Under the pieces are notes generated by a model, which was given only the letters and a program-made list of their open reading frames with translations, was not told the origin of the DNA and did not search any database. The position numbers were made by a program, and so were the translations under genes. A DNA stretch of 64,000 nt from Pedobacter steynii (lineage in GTDB: Bacteria > Bacteroidota > Bacteroidia > Sphingobacteriales > Sphingobacteriaceae). The stretch's first letter is position 1; each line of letters starts with the position of its first letter. The stretch is from contig NZ_CP017141.1 in assembly GCF_001721645.1 (NCBI RefSeq), positions 3,410,001-3,474,000 of the forward strand, read 5' to 3'. Shown here piece by piece: positions 58,201-64,000 of the stretch.

Positions 58201-61200
58201 GGACAACTAATTAATAATGCAACAATTACGCCATCAGAACCAGGTAACCCACCAGTGATTTCAACTGATGTTACTACAGAGGTAATTAATAAATCTGGCG
58301 TCAGAATTGTTAAATCAGGGCCTACCAGTATCGAAGCTGGTAAGACCATTAGTTATACATTGGAACTCAGCAATGCGGGGCCAGGTAATGCAATGAATGT
58401 GGATATTAACGATGCTGTTCCTGCTACGTTGACAAGCGTAAACTGGACTGCAACAGCGACTTCTGGGGCGGTAATCAGATCTGGTGCAAGCGGAACAGGA
58501 AATACTGTTGCACTTAAAGCGGACCTTCCTGCAGGAAGCGGAATCGTAACTGTTAACATTACTGGGCTGGTTCCTGCAAATGCCGCATCTGGAAACATTA
58601 GCAATACTGCAATTGCGACTCCATCAGAACCCGGCAATCCCGCAGTACCTTCAAATGTAATCACGACGGCAATTGTCAATAATGCGAGTCTGAGTCTGGT
58701 AAAAACCGGTCCGGCTGCTCTTCATTCAGGTGAAAATATTGCTTATACGCTGACAGTTCGTAATGCAGGGCCGTCTGATGCCGTCGGTGTAGCACTTAAA
58801 GATATAGTGGCTGCGCAGATTACCGGAGTTTCATGGACTACAACACTTGCAGGTGGAGCAACGATTAGCAGTGGAGCAACAGGTGCGGTAAATAATGTGG
58901 AACTGACTGCAAATGTGCCGGCAAATGGCAGTATTTTGGTGAACATCAGCGGTAAGGTAAATCCAACTTTTGCCGGATCTATTGTGAATACCGCAGTCCT
59001 TACACCTGGAGATCCAGCTAAACCTGCGATTAACTCGGTGGTAACAACAACAGTAACTAACCTGTCCAACCTGAGCATTACTAAAACTGGTCCGGCCACA
59101 GTGGCTGCCGGTCAGGTAATGAAATATCAGATTAAAGTGAGCAACTCTGGTCCAGGTACCGCGCAGGACGCGATTATCAGTGATATTATTCCTGCTCAAT
59201 TAACAGGAGTGACCTGGACTACTACTGCCAGTGGAGCGGCAACAATTGCTAGCGGACAAACGGGATCAGGAAATACGTTAAGTGTAACTGCAACTCTTCC
59301 TACCGGAGTGAGTGATGGCATTACCATTGACATTACTGGTACAGTTGATCCTGCCTTTAGCGGTAAACTGGTAAATACGGCAACGGTGACACCAAAAGAA
59401 CCAGGTAATCCACCAGTGGTGACCCCGCCGGTAGAAACTGAGAGTACGTTGAAACCAAACATTACACTTGCCAAAACAGGCCCTGTAACGATAACCGCAG
59501 GAGCACCGATTACTTATATCATCACAGCTGGAAACACTGGATTGAGTAATGCGAAAGGATTGGTGATTACCGATAATGTACCATCACAAATTAAAAATGT
59601 GAGCTGGACAACCAGTGTTAACGGAGTAGCTGCAGTAACCGCAGGTGGAACCGGCACAGGAAATGCAGTTTCGGTAACAGGAGATATCGCAGCTGGTGCA
59701 GGTAATCAGGTCGTGATTACCATTACGGGTACGGTAGATCCTGCCTTTAGTGGTAAACTGGTAAATACGGCAACAGGAACGCCATCAGAACCAGGTAACC
59801 CACCAGTGGTAACTCCACCGGTAGAAACAACTACCGATCAGAAACCAGGAATTACGATAGCCAAAACAGGTCCGGCAACCATCAGTGCAGGAGCACCTAT
59901 TACTTATATCATCACAGCTGGAAACACTGGATTGAGTAATGCGAAAGCATTGGTGATTACCGATAATGTACCATCACAAATTAAAAACGTGAGCTGGACA
60001 ACCAGTGTTAACGGAGTAGCTGCGGTAACCGCAGGTGGAACCGGCACAGGAAATGCAGTTTCGGTAACAGGAGATATCGCAGCTGGTGCAGGTAATCAGG
60101 TCGTGATTACCATTACGGGTACGGTAGATCCTGCCTTCAGTGGTAAACTGGTAAATACGGCAACAGGAACGCCATCAGAACCAGGTAATCCACCAGTGGT
60201 AACTCCACCGGTAGAAACAACTACGGATCAGAAACCAGGAATTACGATAGCTAAAACAGGTCCGGCAACCATCAGTGCAGGAGCACCTATTACTTATGTC
60301 ATCACAGCTGGAAACACTGGATTGAGTAATGCGAAAGCATTGGTGATTACCGATAATGTACCATCACAAATTAAAAACGTGAGCTGGACAACCAGTGTTA
60401 ACGGAGTAGCTGCGGTAACCGCAGGTGGAACCGGCACAGGAAATGCAGTTTCGGTAACAGGAGATATCGCAGCTGGTGCAGGTAATCAGGTGGTGATTAC
60501 CATTACGGGTACAGTAGATCCTGCCTTCAGTGGTAAACTGGTGAATACCGCAACAGGAACGCCATCAGAACCAGGTAATCCACCAGTGGTAACTCCACCG
60601 GTAGAAACAACTACGGATCAGAAACCAGGAATTACGATAGCTAAAACAGGTCCGGCAACCATCAGTGCAGGAGCACCTATTACTTATGTCATCACAGCTG
60701 GAAACACTGGATTGAGTAATGCGAAAGCATTGGTGATTACCGATAATGTACCATCACAAATTAAAAACGTGAGCTGGACAACCAGTGTTAACGGAGTAGC
60801 TGCGGTAACCGCAGGTGGAACCGGCACAGGAAATGCAGTTTCGGTAACAGGAGATATCGCAGCTGGTGCAGGTAATCAGGTCGTGATTACCATTACGGGT
60901 ACGGTAGATCCTGCCTTCAGTGGTAAACTGGTAAATACCGCAACAGGAACGCCATCAGAACCAGGTAATCCACCAGTGGTAACTCCACCGGTAGAAACAA
61001 CTACGGATCAGAAACCAAACATTACACTTGCCAAAACAGGTCCGGCAACCATCAGTGCAGGAGCACCTATTACTTATGTCATCACAGCTGGAAACACTGG
61101 ATTGAGTAATGCGAAAGCATTGGTGATTACCGATAATGTACCATTACAAATTAAAAACGTGAGCTGGACAACCAGTGTTAACGGAGCCGCTGCGGTAACC

Positions 61201-63222
61201 GCAGATGGAACCGGCACAGGAAATGCAGTTTCGGTAACAGGAGATATCCCAGCTGGCGCAGGTAATCAGGTCGTGATTACCATTACGGGTACGGTAGATC
61301 CTGCCTTTAGTGGTAAACTGGTAAATACGGCAACAGGAACGCCATCAGAACCAGGTAACCCACCAGTGGTAACTCCACCGGTAGAAACAACTACCGATCA
61401 GAAACCAGGAATTACGATAGCCAAAACAGGTCCGGCAACCATCAGTGCAGGAGCACCTATTACTTATATCATCACAGCTGGAAACACTGGATTGAGTAAT
61501 GCGAAAGCATTGGTGATTACCGATAATGTACCATCACAAATTAAAAACGTGAGCTGGACAACCAGTGTTAACGGAGTAGCTGCGGTAACCGCAGGTGGAA
61601 CCGGCACAGGAAATGCAGTTTCGGTAACAGGAGATATCGCAGCTGGTGCAGGTAATCAGGTCGTGATTACCATTACGGGTACGGTAGATCCTGCCTTCAG
61701 TGGTAAACTGGTAAATACGGCAACAGGAACGCCATCAGAACCAGGTAATCCACCAGTGGTAACTCCACCGGTAGAAACAACTACGGATCAGAAACCAGGA
61801 ATTACGATAGCTAAAACAGGTCCGGCAACCATCAGTGCAGGAGCACCTATTACTTATGTCATCACAGCTGGAAACACTGGATTGAGTAATGCGAAAGCAT
61901 TGGTGATTACCGATAATGTACCATCACAAATTAAAAACGTGAGCTGGACAACCAGTGTTAACGGAGTAGCTGCGGTAACCGCAGGTGGAACCGGCACAGG
62001 AAATGCAGTTTCGGTAACAGGAGATATCGCAGCTGGTGCAGGTAATCAGGTCGTGATTACCATTACGGGTACGGTAGATCCTGCCTTCAGTGGTAAACTG
62101 GTAAATACCGCAACAGGAACGCCATCAGAACCAGGTAATCCACCAGTGGTAACTCCACCGGTAGAAACAACTACGGATCAGAAACCAAACATTACACTTG
62201 CCAAAACAGGTCCGGCAACCATCAGTGCAGGAGCACCTATTACTTATGTCATCACAGCTGGAAACACTGGATTGAGTAATGCGAAAGCTCTGGTGATTAC
62301 CGATAATGTACCATCACAAATTAAAAACGTGAGCTGGACAACCCGTGTTAACGGAGTAGCTGCAGTAACCGCAGGTGGAACCGGTACAGGAAATGCAGTT
62401 TCGGTAACAGGAGATATCGCAACTGGTGCAGGTAATCAGGTGGTGATTACCATTACGGGTACGGTAGATCCTGCCTTCAGTGGTAAACTGGTAAATACCG
62501 CAACAGGAACGCCATCAGAGCCAGGTAACCCACCAGTGGTAACTCCACCGGTAGAAACAGATGTAAGTAAAACTCCTGCTTTAACGATCAGTAAAACCGG
62601 GCCAGCTACATTGAAATCTGGAGACTTGATTACTTATGTTGTGGAGGTTAGTAATTCTTCATTAAGTAATGCGGATAATTTAACCATTACTGATTTGGTG
62701 AGCTCAGATATCCTCAATGTGAAATGGACAACGGAAGTTCAGGGAGCTGCAAAAATTCTTTCCGGGGCAACAGGAAGTAGCAGTAACGTCAATGTGGCTG
62801 CTGATATCCCATCTGGTAATGGAAATAAAGTGATCGTTACGATTACCGGTACGATTTCTAAATCATTTACCGGAAGGATTGAAAATACAGCGAGGGCACT
62901 TTCAAATACAGGAACACCAGAGGTGAACAGTAATGTGGTATCCACGGTGGTAGAAAATGCAGATTTTATCATCCCTAATATTATTACGCCAAATGGGGAT
63001 GGCAATAATGATACTTTCAAAATTAAAGGACTGGAAAACTATCCGGGAACGAAGGTTACTATCTTCAACAGATGGGGTAATGAAGTTTACCGATCTGATA
63101 ATTATACCAATGATTGGGACGGTAGTCAGCTGAATGAAGGTACTTACTATTACCTGATCCTCAGAAAAGAGAAATCAGGCAGTACGACAACGTTTAAAGG
63201 ATGGATGTTTATTAAAAGGTAA
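43261..63222 (+). CDS. Giant T9SS-secreted surface protein with tandem DUF11 modules (6,653 aa)
   Basis: A very large surface protein exported by Sec and then T9SS. The N-terminal export signal is long (about 55 residues, core WKLLSCLLLFGVFGNEAAAQ). An L-type-lectin-like domain follows at about 57-320 (PGADGFSVFLFDA, GLAGGYVGLGIDEFGN), then two divergent DUF11-like domains (about 322-603), a CHU_C-associated Ig-like domain (603-680, VTYCQGAIATALTATGTNLK), four Ig/PKD-like modules (680-1060) and two TISNGNCAVS-type modules (1061-1229). Then come 41 tandem DUF11-type modules of about 130 residues (1230-6565), each with a pattern like KTGPATISAG...ITY, D.VP and GTV...F.G. Residues about 6569-6653 are a gliding-motility/CHU_C sorting domain (IITPNGDGNNDTFKI, IFNRWGNEVY, GTYYYLI). 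A PorP/SprF gene follows 22 bp downstream, as with F. johnsoniae SprB. A filamentous adhesin role is inferred. Confidence 0.93.
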   Translation: MSTLLPLSADSAAIRSFLYFFRKFSRIAGGLLPHQWKLLSCLLLFGVFGNEAAAQFTITENFKGSSTGNVVIGGAARLTSGNPDPVGAGWLRLTSDGTSQSGYGYVNQSFPSSLGVLVDFEYVSWRSTNVPGADGFSVFLFDAATPTFSIGQPGGSLGYANGNRTGTMLPGLAGGYVGLGIDEFGNYSSTVDGKNGAASYTPTDNSIALRGEAPTYTYLTGVSTAPTSIDYDVITSTRPTPTQFYRRVQVEILPAAAPNVGKYTITVKWKTSVNGTFSTVFGPYLLNKVPPPNLKLGFAASTGGFVNYHEIRNVLITTPGGVRTDKAVDKSTALVNDQLTYTVNAVNSTAVAIGGLKLADTIRNNNNVILPSSDFTIDNITFNNNGNAANTAPGYPSGVAVAGGTNPFNATLNLAANSTGTFIIKGTIKTQPAGGIIKNSVGVDPTNTGITDTDLTNNNYTVTTNVFSPNVDLDIVKEVNNSCVVSGTDNTYSLIVSNKGLTATGSTLVTVVDQLPPGFTFNATGSSNPGWGRLVTGLVSTGQIITYTRTSSLGSGLVYPTIILATTPPASPAATSWVNTATVTFGLAESNLSNNQSSATIYAKPVAPTATNVTYCQGAIATALTATGTNLKWYTSAVGGSGSSTAPIPVTTTAGVTTYYVSQSNGTCESALTPITVTIQAAIAGNSIAANQTICTNTNAASLTGSLPTGGSGTYAYLWEQSTNGGTTWTTATGTSNGQNYNPGTLTATTQYRRTVSSGSCSNTSAVITVTVQATITGNTITAPSLVSICVTGDPGLITGSAPSGGSGSATYQWQISTDGTTFSNISLATGINYDPPGPVTVDTWYRRLAQSGACTVPSISNLVKFTVFPALTAGSIGANQVFCQTGTPAVLNELSPATGGDAIYAYQWESSTTSTSTGFSPISGATQKTYTASAAINQTTYYRRIVSSVGSSCGPQISNVVTVTVNPVITGNTLTLAGTSAFCLSGDPGNITGATLSGGSGVYSYSWEQSIDGGANWTPLATITANLDPTVITTTTQYRRIVNSGTCSSTSAPVTVTIYTAPTVAVAGPDQSQCNTTAFTMAANVPTSGTGVWAVVSGSAVITNTALANTGVTLAAGQTATLSWTISNGNCAVSTDQVTITNFASPTTANAGTNSTQYNSGTFTLNGNLPVAGTGVWSVKPGSTATITDPANRNTTVTIAPNTSATLIWTISNGLCAASSAEVTVTYTRSADLKVVKSIVTPGPFTAGQPIVYRIIASNDGPSDAQGIQIIDAVPAEMVVSTINANTAGTAAIIQNASAGNSINVTADINAGTGNTVTIDVNGTIAANYSGNLTNTVTVTSPNVPDPDGATSTVTNPVDRKPVLVIDKQGPSNVIAGDAIAYKITIKNTSTSDAIGTAIADAIPSQIINTTWSVSKTGTATFTGPASNTGNNISFNGTIPAGTANTIVIDVTGTVSPAATGSFNNTATATPAESVPPVNSNTVTTNISSKSGLVMLKNGPSTAQAGTSISYTLKITNNGLSDAINALITDAVPAEIKTVSWTSSVQGSATLIGSGSGTGNSVIVNGNIPTGTANAILVTINGTVDPSFSGNISNTGTADPSETGSPSSNSTVTTQVNRTPVLTITKVGPATLTAGQNISYTIEVTNLSVADAKALAITDAVPAEISNVNWTTGTTGSASLIGAGTGTGNNISITGNLSAGAGNKITITVTGTVAASFNGSLSNTATATPAEPGTAPKSATSTTQVDRKPTLSIVKTGPATVISGDQITYTVTIANTGTSNAENVAITDVVPASIKNVSWSSTVSGAALVNAGAIGSGNNLIVSADIPAGTANKVTLTIRGTVDAAFDGNIVNIATATPSESGTIAVTSSTTAAASRKPDLSISKTGPATLVSGQNISYTITVNNFSSSDAKALVVADQVPASITNVTWSAATSGAAVINGTANGTGNGININADLAAGSGNVITITVNGTVSAAFSGSITNTVTATPAEPGTQVKTASSTAIINKIPTLSIQKTGPATISAGQQINYTLTISNTGTANADNASITDVIPAGISNISWQAVADPAGTATIVGTSSGTGNNISVNANIPAGAANMVKVNIQGTVNSSATGTISNTGTVTPAEAGTIPKSSTVTTTLQSTPGITLSKSGPSEIAAGQTITYTLIAGNSGPSDATNLSIRDLVPAPLTNVSWTAVSEGTAAVTSGGTGTNNSNVLVQGNIAAGTGNRIVITISGQVPSSTTATSFANSATATPSEPGVPPVNSNTITTIIIKKVTISAVKSATASLFAGENITYTLEVKNSGPSDALNLLVSDQLPAGISNISWTSSASGSASVLSGGTGTGSDLSLRANIPAGNANVILITVTGKVDPAFGGTQLVNTFSVTPSESGNPPVSSNTTTTLISKKADIQIQKTGPATLIAGRPIAYTITVNNAGPSDAGNVNILDIVPVGVTGVNWTATAQNGAVINGTATGATNNINVLATIPSGSGTVMINVTGIIASDFTGTSLINTATATPEAGITDPTPATSTVTTAITRVANVRIIKSGPANIIAGAPITYNLRIVNDGPSDAPGVVINDQIPAGIITASWTATGINGATVSSTNGNGNVNFTADLPVGTAEVNVVITARVNPSVPQNTNIINTATANFPPGSPVTDSDPTSNTSSVPTRVGVQTDILVSKSGPATIDIGDRIDYTIEVKNGGISNITNAAITDIIPNSVAVTSWTITPSNGATIEGGITPITGTGNSIVTYGDIPAGPNSLILIRIQGTVKTTADASFTNEVVVTANGEERSAVVTAVNQSTDIYIEKSGPQTITAGSAITYQLKVGNDGPIDINGLSIADNIPADIKNVSWTSTVVGTATITGSTAGTGNAIATTADIAAGTGNYILIDVQGTVDAATAGKNIANTANVTLPAGKSDFNMANNSSSVQTAIISKSGLSVRKMGPADAVSGAEITYTIIVSNAGPSNAVQTVITDAVPANISNVTWTSAQSGTANITAGGTGTNSLVRLTADIPAGSGNEVTITIKGKIDPSFTGSLVNNAVATPAEAGNPPVTSENVTTTVTNKSGFSIVKSGPSTVDAGGTVQYTVEVTNAGPSNALAAVITDAVPAGLTNVRWSTAVTPGAIVTANGTGTGNAVSVTADLLAGSGKVVLTITGDVAANSPVGSIQNSALVAPSESGNPPVTSNQVTTAIVKNVSLSLTKSAPATLNAGEEITYTLAISNAGPSNATAARLIDAVPSAIKVVSWTSTATGGAVISNGATGAGNNVDLTADVPVNGTILVNVKGTVDPLFAGTLTNTAVLTPSEAGELPIDAEAVTIVKKLTNLLISKSGPSTAIAGQVITYQIKVSNSGPSTALNASVTDAIPAELEEVSWTTVLTGGSVIVEGATGTGNNLNVKANIPVGQQHEITINVTGKVSASFGGTISNIATVTPGDSGNPPVVTPPVETVVVQRPVIVLSKTGPATGVAGGEITYIIEAGNTGLSNATNLVITDAVPADIKNVSWSAVVAGNSVINGVNQGTGNAISLNGNIPTGSGNKITITVKGTIDPAFAGTLSNTATATPAEPGNPVVNTPAVETEVSQSPVIVVNKTGPATATAGGAISYVIEVSNTGLSNAKNLAVTDNLDPAITGVSWTATASGNSTINGPATGVGNVGLNANIPAGSGNKISITINGTINPAFGGKVTNTATATPQEPGNPPVISPPVETNIEQKPVVVVTKTGQPTATAGAEITYTIEVVNTGLSNAAATAIVDDVPAELINVSWTAVQSGAATIISGASGTGNQVRVSGDLPAGSAGNKITITIKGTVNPGFSGKINNVATASVPGTNVPNVVTPPVETEVDAKPGIVLTKDGPSAAIAGSQITYTITAGNTGLSNATNLAITDGVPSLLSNVSWTSQATGTATVTSGASGTGNVMALNGDIPAGAGNTIVITVKGTIDPSFNGNLTNKAIATPSEPGAVPVEANSTAVVSKTPVLAIAKNGPASISAGQEITYTLNITNTGTANADNASVTDQIPVNISNVSWNAVAQGAATVLSGASGNSNNLSVNVNVPAGAANSILITVKGTVSPSATADLVNKATVTPSEQNTTPASSTVTTTLKAVPSVSLVKSGPSQISAGQIVTYTLIAGNNGPSDARNLAIADDVPALLTNVTWSVTTEGDVNVISGANGTGNSVRINADINAGTANRILITITGKVPGSAPAGVLTNTAKATPSEPGIPEVPSNTITTTVDHKLNIRAVKSAVTSIAAGEVITYNLQVFNDGPADAANLAINDAIPAGITGVSWTTSSSGAASIVANGTGTGTTVNPLVNIPAGAGNSITVLVTGTVDPAYIGTTLKNSFTANPSEPGNPPVPSEEVTTNVVKTADIRIQKTGPSMVVVGSAISYTINVINAGPSNAGIVNIVDNLPAGLSNVSWTATGQNGATITGAATGTGNINLNAAIPSGNAAIQIIVNGTVDPSFAGNELINTATATPGGGVTDPTPATSTVTTTLSRIANVRITKSGPANIAVGEMMTYNLRIVNDGPSNATGVLIKDLIPANLEAGAIWTATVTGGATTSVAGGTGDIDITGDIPAGSGVISIDINAKVKADNVDKTTFANTATAFFPPGSPIVDPEPASNTSTVQTVINNDPVLKVSKSGPATVNIGDPINYTIVIRNGGAGNITNADISDPVPADVKVTSWTVTQGGGATITGATGGSTNSIVTKADIPADGNPLTAITINVSGIVETTANAIFTNTVTVTANGERTSSVVTAVNQSTDIKVEKTGPQSVTSGSAIAYTIKVSNQGPREVTGLTITDNVPAVVGQINWTAQAFGTASLTGAASGTLNAIQTTADVPVGAGNYILINVNGLVDPGAASGNISNVASIIMPSTISDFNLANNRSEVNTAISSVSGLTISKSGPQNGVSGSAITYMIKVKNTGPGNASLALIRDVVPAGIKDVSWTATKTGNAVINSGISGTGNTVTVSADIPAGTANDVNITINGTIDAGFSGQLINNATITPSEPGNPPVISTDVTTEVINKSGVRIVKSGPTSIEAGKTISYTLELSNAGPGNAMNVDINDAVPATLTSVNWTATATSGAVIRSGASGTGNTVALKADLPAGSGIVTVNITGLVPANAASGNISNTAIATPSEPGNPAVPSNVITTAIVNNASLSLVKTGPAALHSGENIAYTLTVRNAGPSDAVGVALKDIVAAQITGVSWTTTLAGGATISSGATGAVNNVELTANVPANGSILVNISGKVNPTFAGSIVNTAVLTPGDPAKPAINSVVTTTVTNLSNLSITKTGPATVAAGQVMKYQIKVSNSGPGTAQDAIISDIIPAQLTGVTWTTTASGAATIASGQTGSGNTLSVTATLPTGVSDGITIDITGTVDPAFSGKLVNTATVTPKEPGNPPVVTPPVETESTLKPNITLAKTGPVTITAGAPITYIITAGNTGLSNAKGLVITDNVPSQIKNVSWTTSVNGVAAVTAGGTGTGNAVSVTGDIAAGAGNQVVITITGTVDPAFSGKLVNTATGTPSEPGNPPVVTPPVETTTDQKPGITIAKTGPATISAGAPITYIITAGNTGLSNAKALVITDNVPSQIKNVSWTTSVNGVAAVTAGGTGTGNAVSVTGDIAAGAGNQVVITITGTVDPAFSGKLVNTATGTPSEPGNPPVVTPPVETTTDQKPGITIAKTGPATISAGAPITYVITAGNTGLSNAKALVITDNVPSQIKNVSWTTSVNGVAAVTAGGTGTGNAVSVTGDIAAGAGNQVVITITGTVDPAFSGKLVNTATGTPSEPGNPPVVTPPVETTTDQKPGITIAKTGPATISAGAPITYVITAGNTGLSNAKALVITDNVPSQIKNVSWTTSVNGVAAVTAGGTGTGNAVSVTGDIAAGAGNQVVITITGTVDPAFSGKLVNTATGTPSEPGNPPVVTPPVETTTDQKPNITLAKTGPATISAGAPITYVITAGNTGLSNAKALVITDNVPLQIKNVSWTTSVNGAAAVTADGTGTGNAVSVTGDIPAGAGNQVVITITGTVDPAFSGKLVNTATGTPSEPGNPPVVTPPVETTTDQKPGITIAKTGPATISAGAPITYIITAGNTGLSNAKALVITDNVPSQIKNVSWTTSVNGVAAVTAGGTGTGNAVSVTGDIAAGAGNQVVITITGTVDPAFSGKLVNTATGTPSEPGNPPVVTPPVETTTDQKPGITIAKTGPATISAGAPITYVITAGNTGLSNAKALVITDNVPSQIKNVSWTTSVNGVAAVTAGGTGTGNAVSVTGDIAAGAGNQVVITITGTVDPAFSGKLVNTATGTPSEPGNPPVVTPPVETTTDQKPNITLAKTGPATISAGAPITYVITAGNTGLSNAKALVITDNVPSQIKNVSWTTRVNGVAAVTAGGTGTGNAVSVTGDIATGAGNQVVITITGTVDPAFSGKLVNTATGTPSEPGNPPVVTPPVETDVSKTPALTISKTGPATLKSGDLITYVVEVSNSSLSNADNLTITDLVSSDILNVKWTTEVQGAAKILSGATGSSSNVNVAADIPSGNGNKVIVTITGTISKSFTGRIENTARALSNTGTPEVNSNVVSTVVENADFIIPNIITPNGDGNNDTFKIKGLENYPGTKVTIFNRWGNEVYRSDNYTNDWDGSQLNEGTYYYLILRKEKSGSTTTFKGWMFIKR
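49282..59454 (+). repeat. Higher-order duplication inside the giant gene (5,871-bp super-repeat)
   Basis: Modules starting at 49282 and at 55153 (offset exactly 5,871 bp, 1,957 codons) match one-to-one in order for 11 modules. Examples: TANADNAS at both first modules; ITYTLIAGN at both second; QIQKTGPATL / RIQKTGPSMV at the fourth; ITYNLRIVNDGPSDA / MTYNLRIVNDGPSNA at the fifth; NITNA at the sixth; TDIYIEKSGPQTI / TDIKVEKTGPQSV at the seventh; YQIKVSNSGPSTA / YQIKVSNSGPGTA at the eleventh. After module 11 both blocks continue with TGLSNA-type modules (four in block 1, eight in block 2). The copies have diverged, so the duplication is old. Confidence 0.85.
59455..62574 (+). repeat. Eight near-identical 390-bp tandem repeats in the giant gene
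   Basis: Exactly 8 x 390 bp (130 codons each; residues 5399-6438), units starting at 59455, 59845, 60235, 60625, 61015, 61405, 61795 and 62185. Most units differ at only a few bases. Units 1, 5 and 8 begin PNITLAKTGP; the others begin PGITIAKTGP. The end of unit 1 and the end of unit 5 share rare variants (CCTTTAG, CTACCGATC), and units 2 and 6 share ITY-I-ITAG, showing multi-unit duplication by unequal recombination. Confidence 0.95.
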
Positions 63223-63244
63223 AACAGATTAAGACACGCTACAC

Positions 63245-64000
63245 ATGAAAGATTTAAAGAAATATAGTTTATTATCCATGCTCATTTTAAGTTTGACCAG
63301 TGGATACGCACAGCAAACGATCCAGTTCAGTCAGTATGTTTTTAATGGTCTTGCCGTTAATCCAGCCTACGCCGGTTATAAAGAAGACTGGACGGCCAAC
63401 TTCAGTTTTCGCTCACAATGGGTGGGAATTGAAGGGGCTCCACGTACCGCCACCGCCTCCTTTGATGGGGTAACTGACCAGCAGGGAAAGAAAATGGGAT
63501 TGGGTTTTATTGCCGCTACTGATCGTTTGGGACCTCAGAATACCTCCGCTTTTTATGCCAATTATGCCTACCGTTTGCAGCTGGATGCAGAAGATACCAA
63601 AAGACTAAGTTTTGGTATCGGTGCGGGAGTTACCCAGTACAACCTGGATGGCGCCAAATTTATCTCCACCGATCCTGGAGATGGGGTCATTCCGATAGGA
63701 AATGAAAGTAAATTACGACCGGATGTTCGTTTTGGGGTTTATTTCTACACACCTAAATTCTATATCGGCGCTTCGGTGATGGACCTGTTATCCGGAATGA
63801 GAAAAGATGAGATCAGTACGGAAGGAGATTATAAAGTGATTCGTCAGGTTCGTCACATTTATTTAACCGGCGGGATGATGATTCCTTTATCCGAATCCCT
63901 TGATCTAAAACCTACCTTTATGCTGAAGGAAGATTTTAAAGGACCTACAAATCTGGATCTGAATGCTTATCTGCTGATCAGCAAGGTACTTTGGTTAGGT
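63245..64000 (+). CDS. PorP/SprF-family T9SS outer-membrane protein, 3' partial
   Basis: Starts at MKDLKKYSLLSMLILSLTSG with cleavage near YAQQ. The mature protein opens with TIQFSQYVFNGLAVNPAYAG, the hallmark of PorP/SprF proteins, then FSFRSQWVGIEGAPRTATAS and beta-barrel strands. About 252 of an expected 300 or so residues are inside the window; the gene runs off the end. In F. johnsoniae, SprF is encoded directly after the giant adhesin SprB and is needed for SprB to reach the surface. PorP/SprF proteins with type B CHU_C cargo are co-encoded widely in Bacteroidota. The 22-bp gap from the giant gene supports the same cargo-partner relation here. Confidence 0.93.
   Translation, partial: MKDLKKYSLLSMLILSLTSGYAQQTIQFSQYVFNGLAVNPAYAGYKEDWTANFSFRSQWVGIEGAPRTATASFDGVTDQQGKKMGLGFIAATDRLGPQNTSAFYANYAYRLQLDAEDTKRLSFGIGAGVTQYNLDGAKFISTDPGDGVIPIGNESKLRPDVRFGVYFYTPKFYIGASVMDLLSGMRKDEISTEGDYKVIRQVRHIYLTGGMMIPLSESLDLKPTFMLKEDFKGPTNLDLNAYLLISKVLWLG

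Noticed and set aside
59455-62574. Mobile element or CRISPR-like array
   Set aside because: The 390-bp repeats are in frame, code for DUF11 modules and lie fully inside one gene.

Overview
This window is most likely chromosomal DNA of a Bacteroidota bacterium of the family Sphingobacteriaceae, probably Pedobacter or a close relative (inference). Supporting signs are a FecI/FecR/TonB-receptor operon, many SPII lipoproteins, a type IX secretion (T9SS) C-terminal domain next to a PorP/SprF gene, several TAnnTTTG -7 promoter boxes, few Shine-Dalgarno sites and an AT-rich intergenic style. Several start sites were moved from the longest reading frame to an internal ATG that directly precedes a signal peptide or conserved domain.

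Layout. Bases 2-7.9 kb hold housekeeping and hypothetical genes: a 5'-truncated dGTPase, a secreted lectin-fold protein, hypothetical proteins, the pseudokinase AMPylase SelO and a thioredoxin-like protein. From 8.0 to 13.2 kb lies a TonB-dependent receptor followed by two exported calcineurin-like metallophosphoesterases. A nearly identical 17-bp direct-repeat site precedes both the receptor and the first phosphoesterase, suggesting one nutrient regulon, possibly phosphate. From 13.3 to 15.4 kb come a ParA ATPase with a small partner protein, an upstream cluster of 12-bp centromere/operator-like repeats, and a small secreted-protein gene broken by an in-frame TAG.

From 15.5 to 32.8 kb runs a tightly packed single-strand operon. 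It encodes an ECF sigma factor, a FecR anti-sigma factor, an STN-domain TonB receptor, two lipoproteins, three consecutive double-fasciclin (FAS1) lipoproteins, an Oar-like TonB receptor and an IPT/NHL lipoprotein, and ends at a strong terminator. There is no SusD, so it is not a standard polysaccharide locus. It looks like a dedicated cell-surface assembly.

From 32.9 to 42.9 kb are an ArsR/AHSA1 pair with a very clear operator-promoter, small hypothetical genes, a YhcC-type radical SAM protein, an ammonium transporter with an outer-membrane beta-barrel, a DUF4468-like protein, a YkuK-like protein, a DEAD-box helicase with a DbpA-type C-terminus and a half-length DUF1456 protein.

From 43.3 kb to the end is a 19,962-bp gene for a 6,653-residue T9SS-secreted surface protein. 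It has a lectin-like head, Ig-like modules, 41 tandem DUF11-type modules and a CHU_C sorting domain, and is followed by the start of a PorP/SprF gene. Its repeats are nested: a 5.87-kb, 15-module super-repeat is partly duplicated in the same order, and the second copy ends in eight almost identical 390-bp units. The arrangement resembles the SprB/SprF gliding-adhesin pair, but it is built from different modules.
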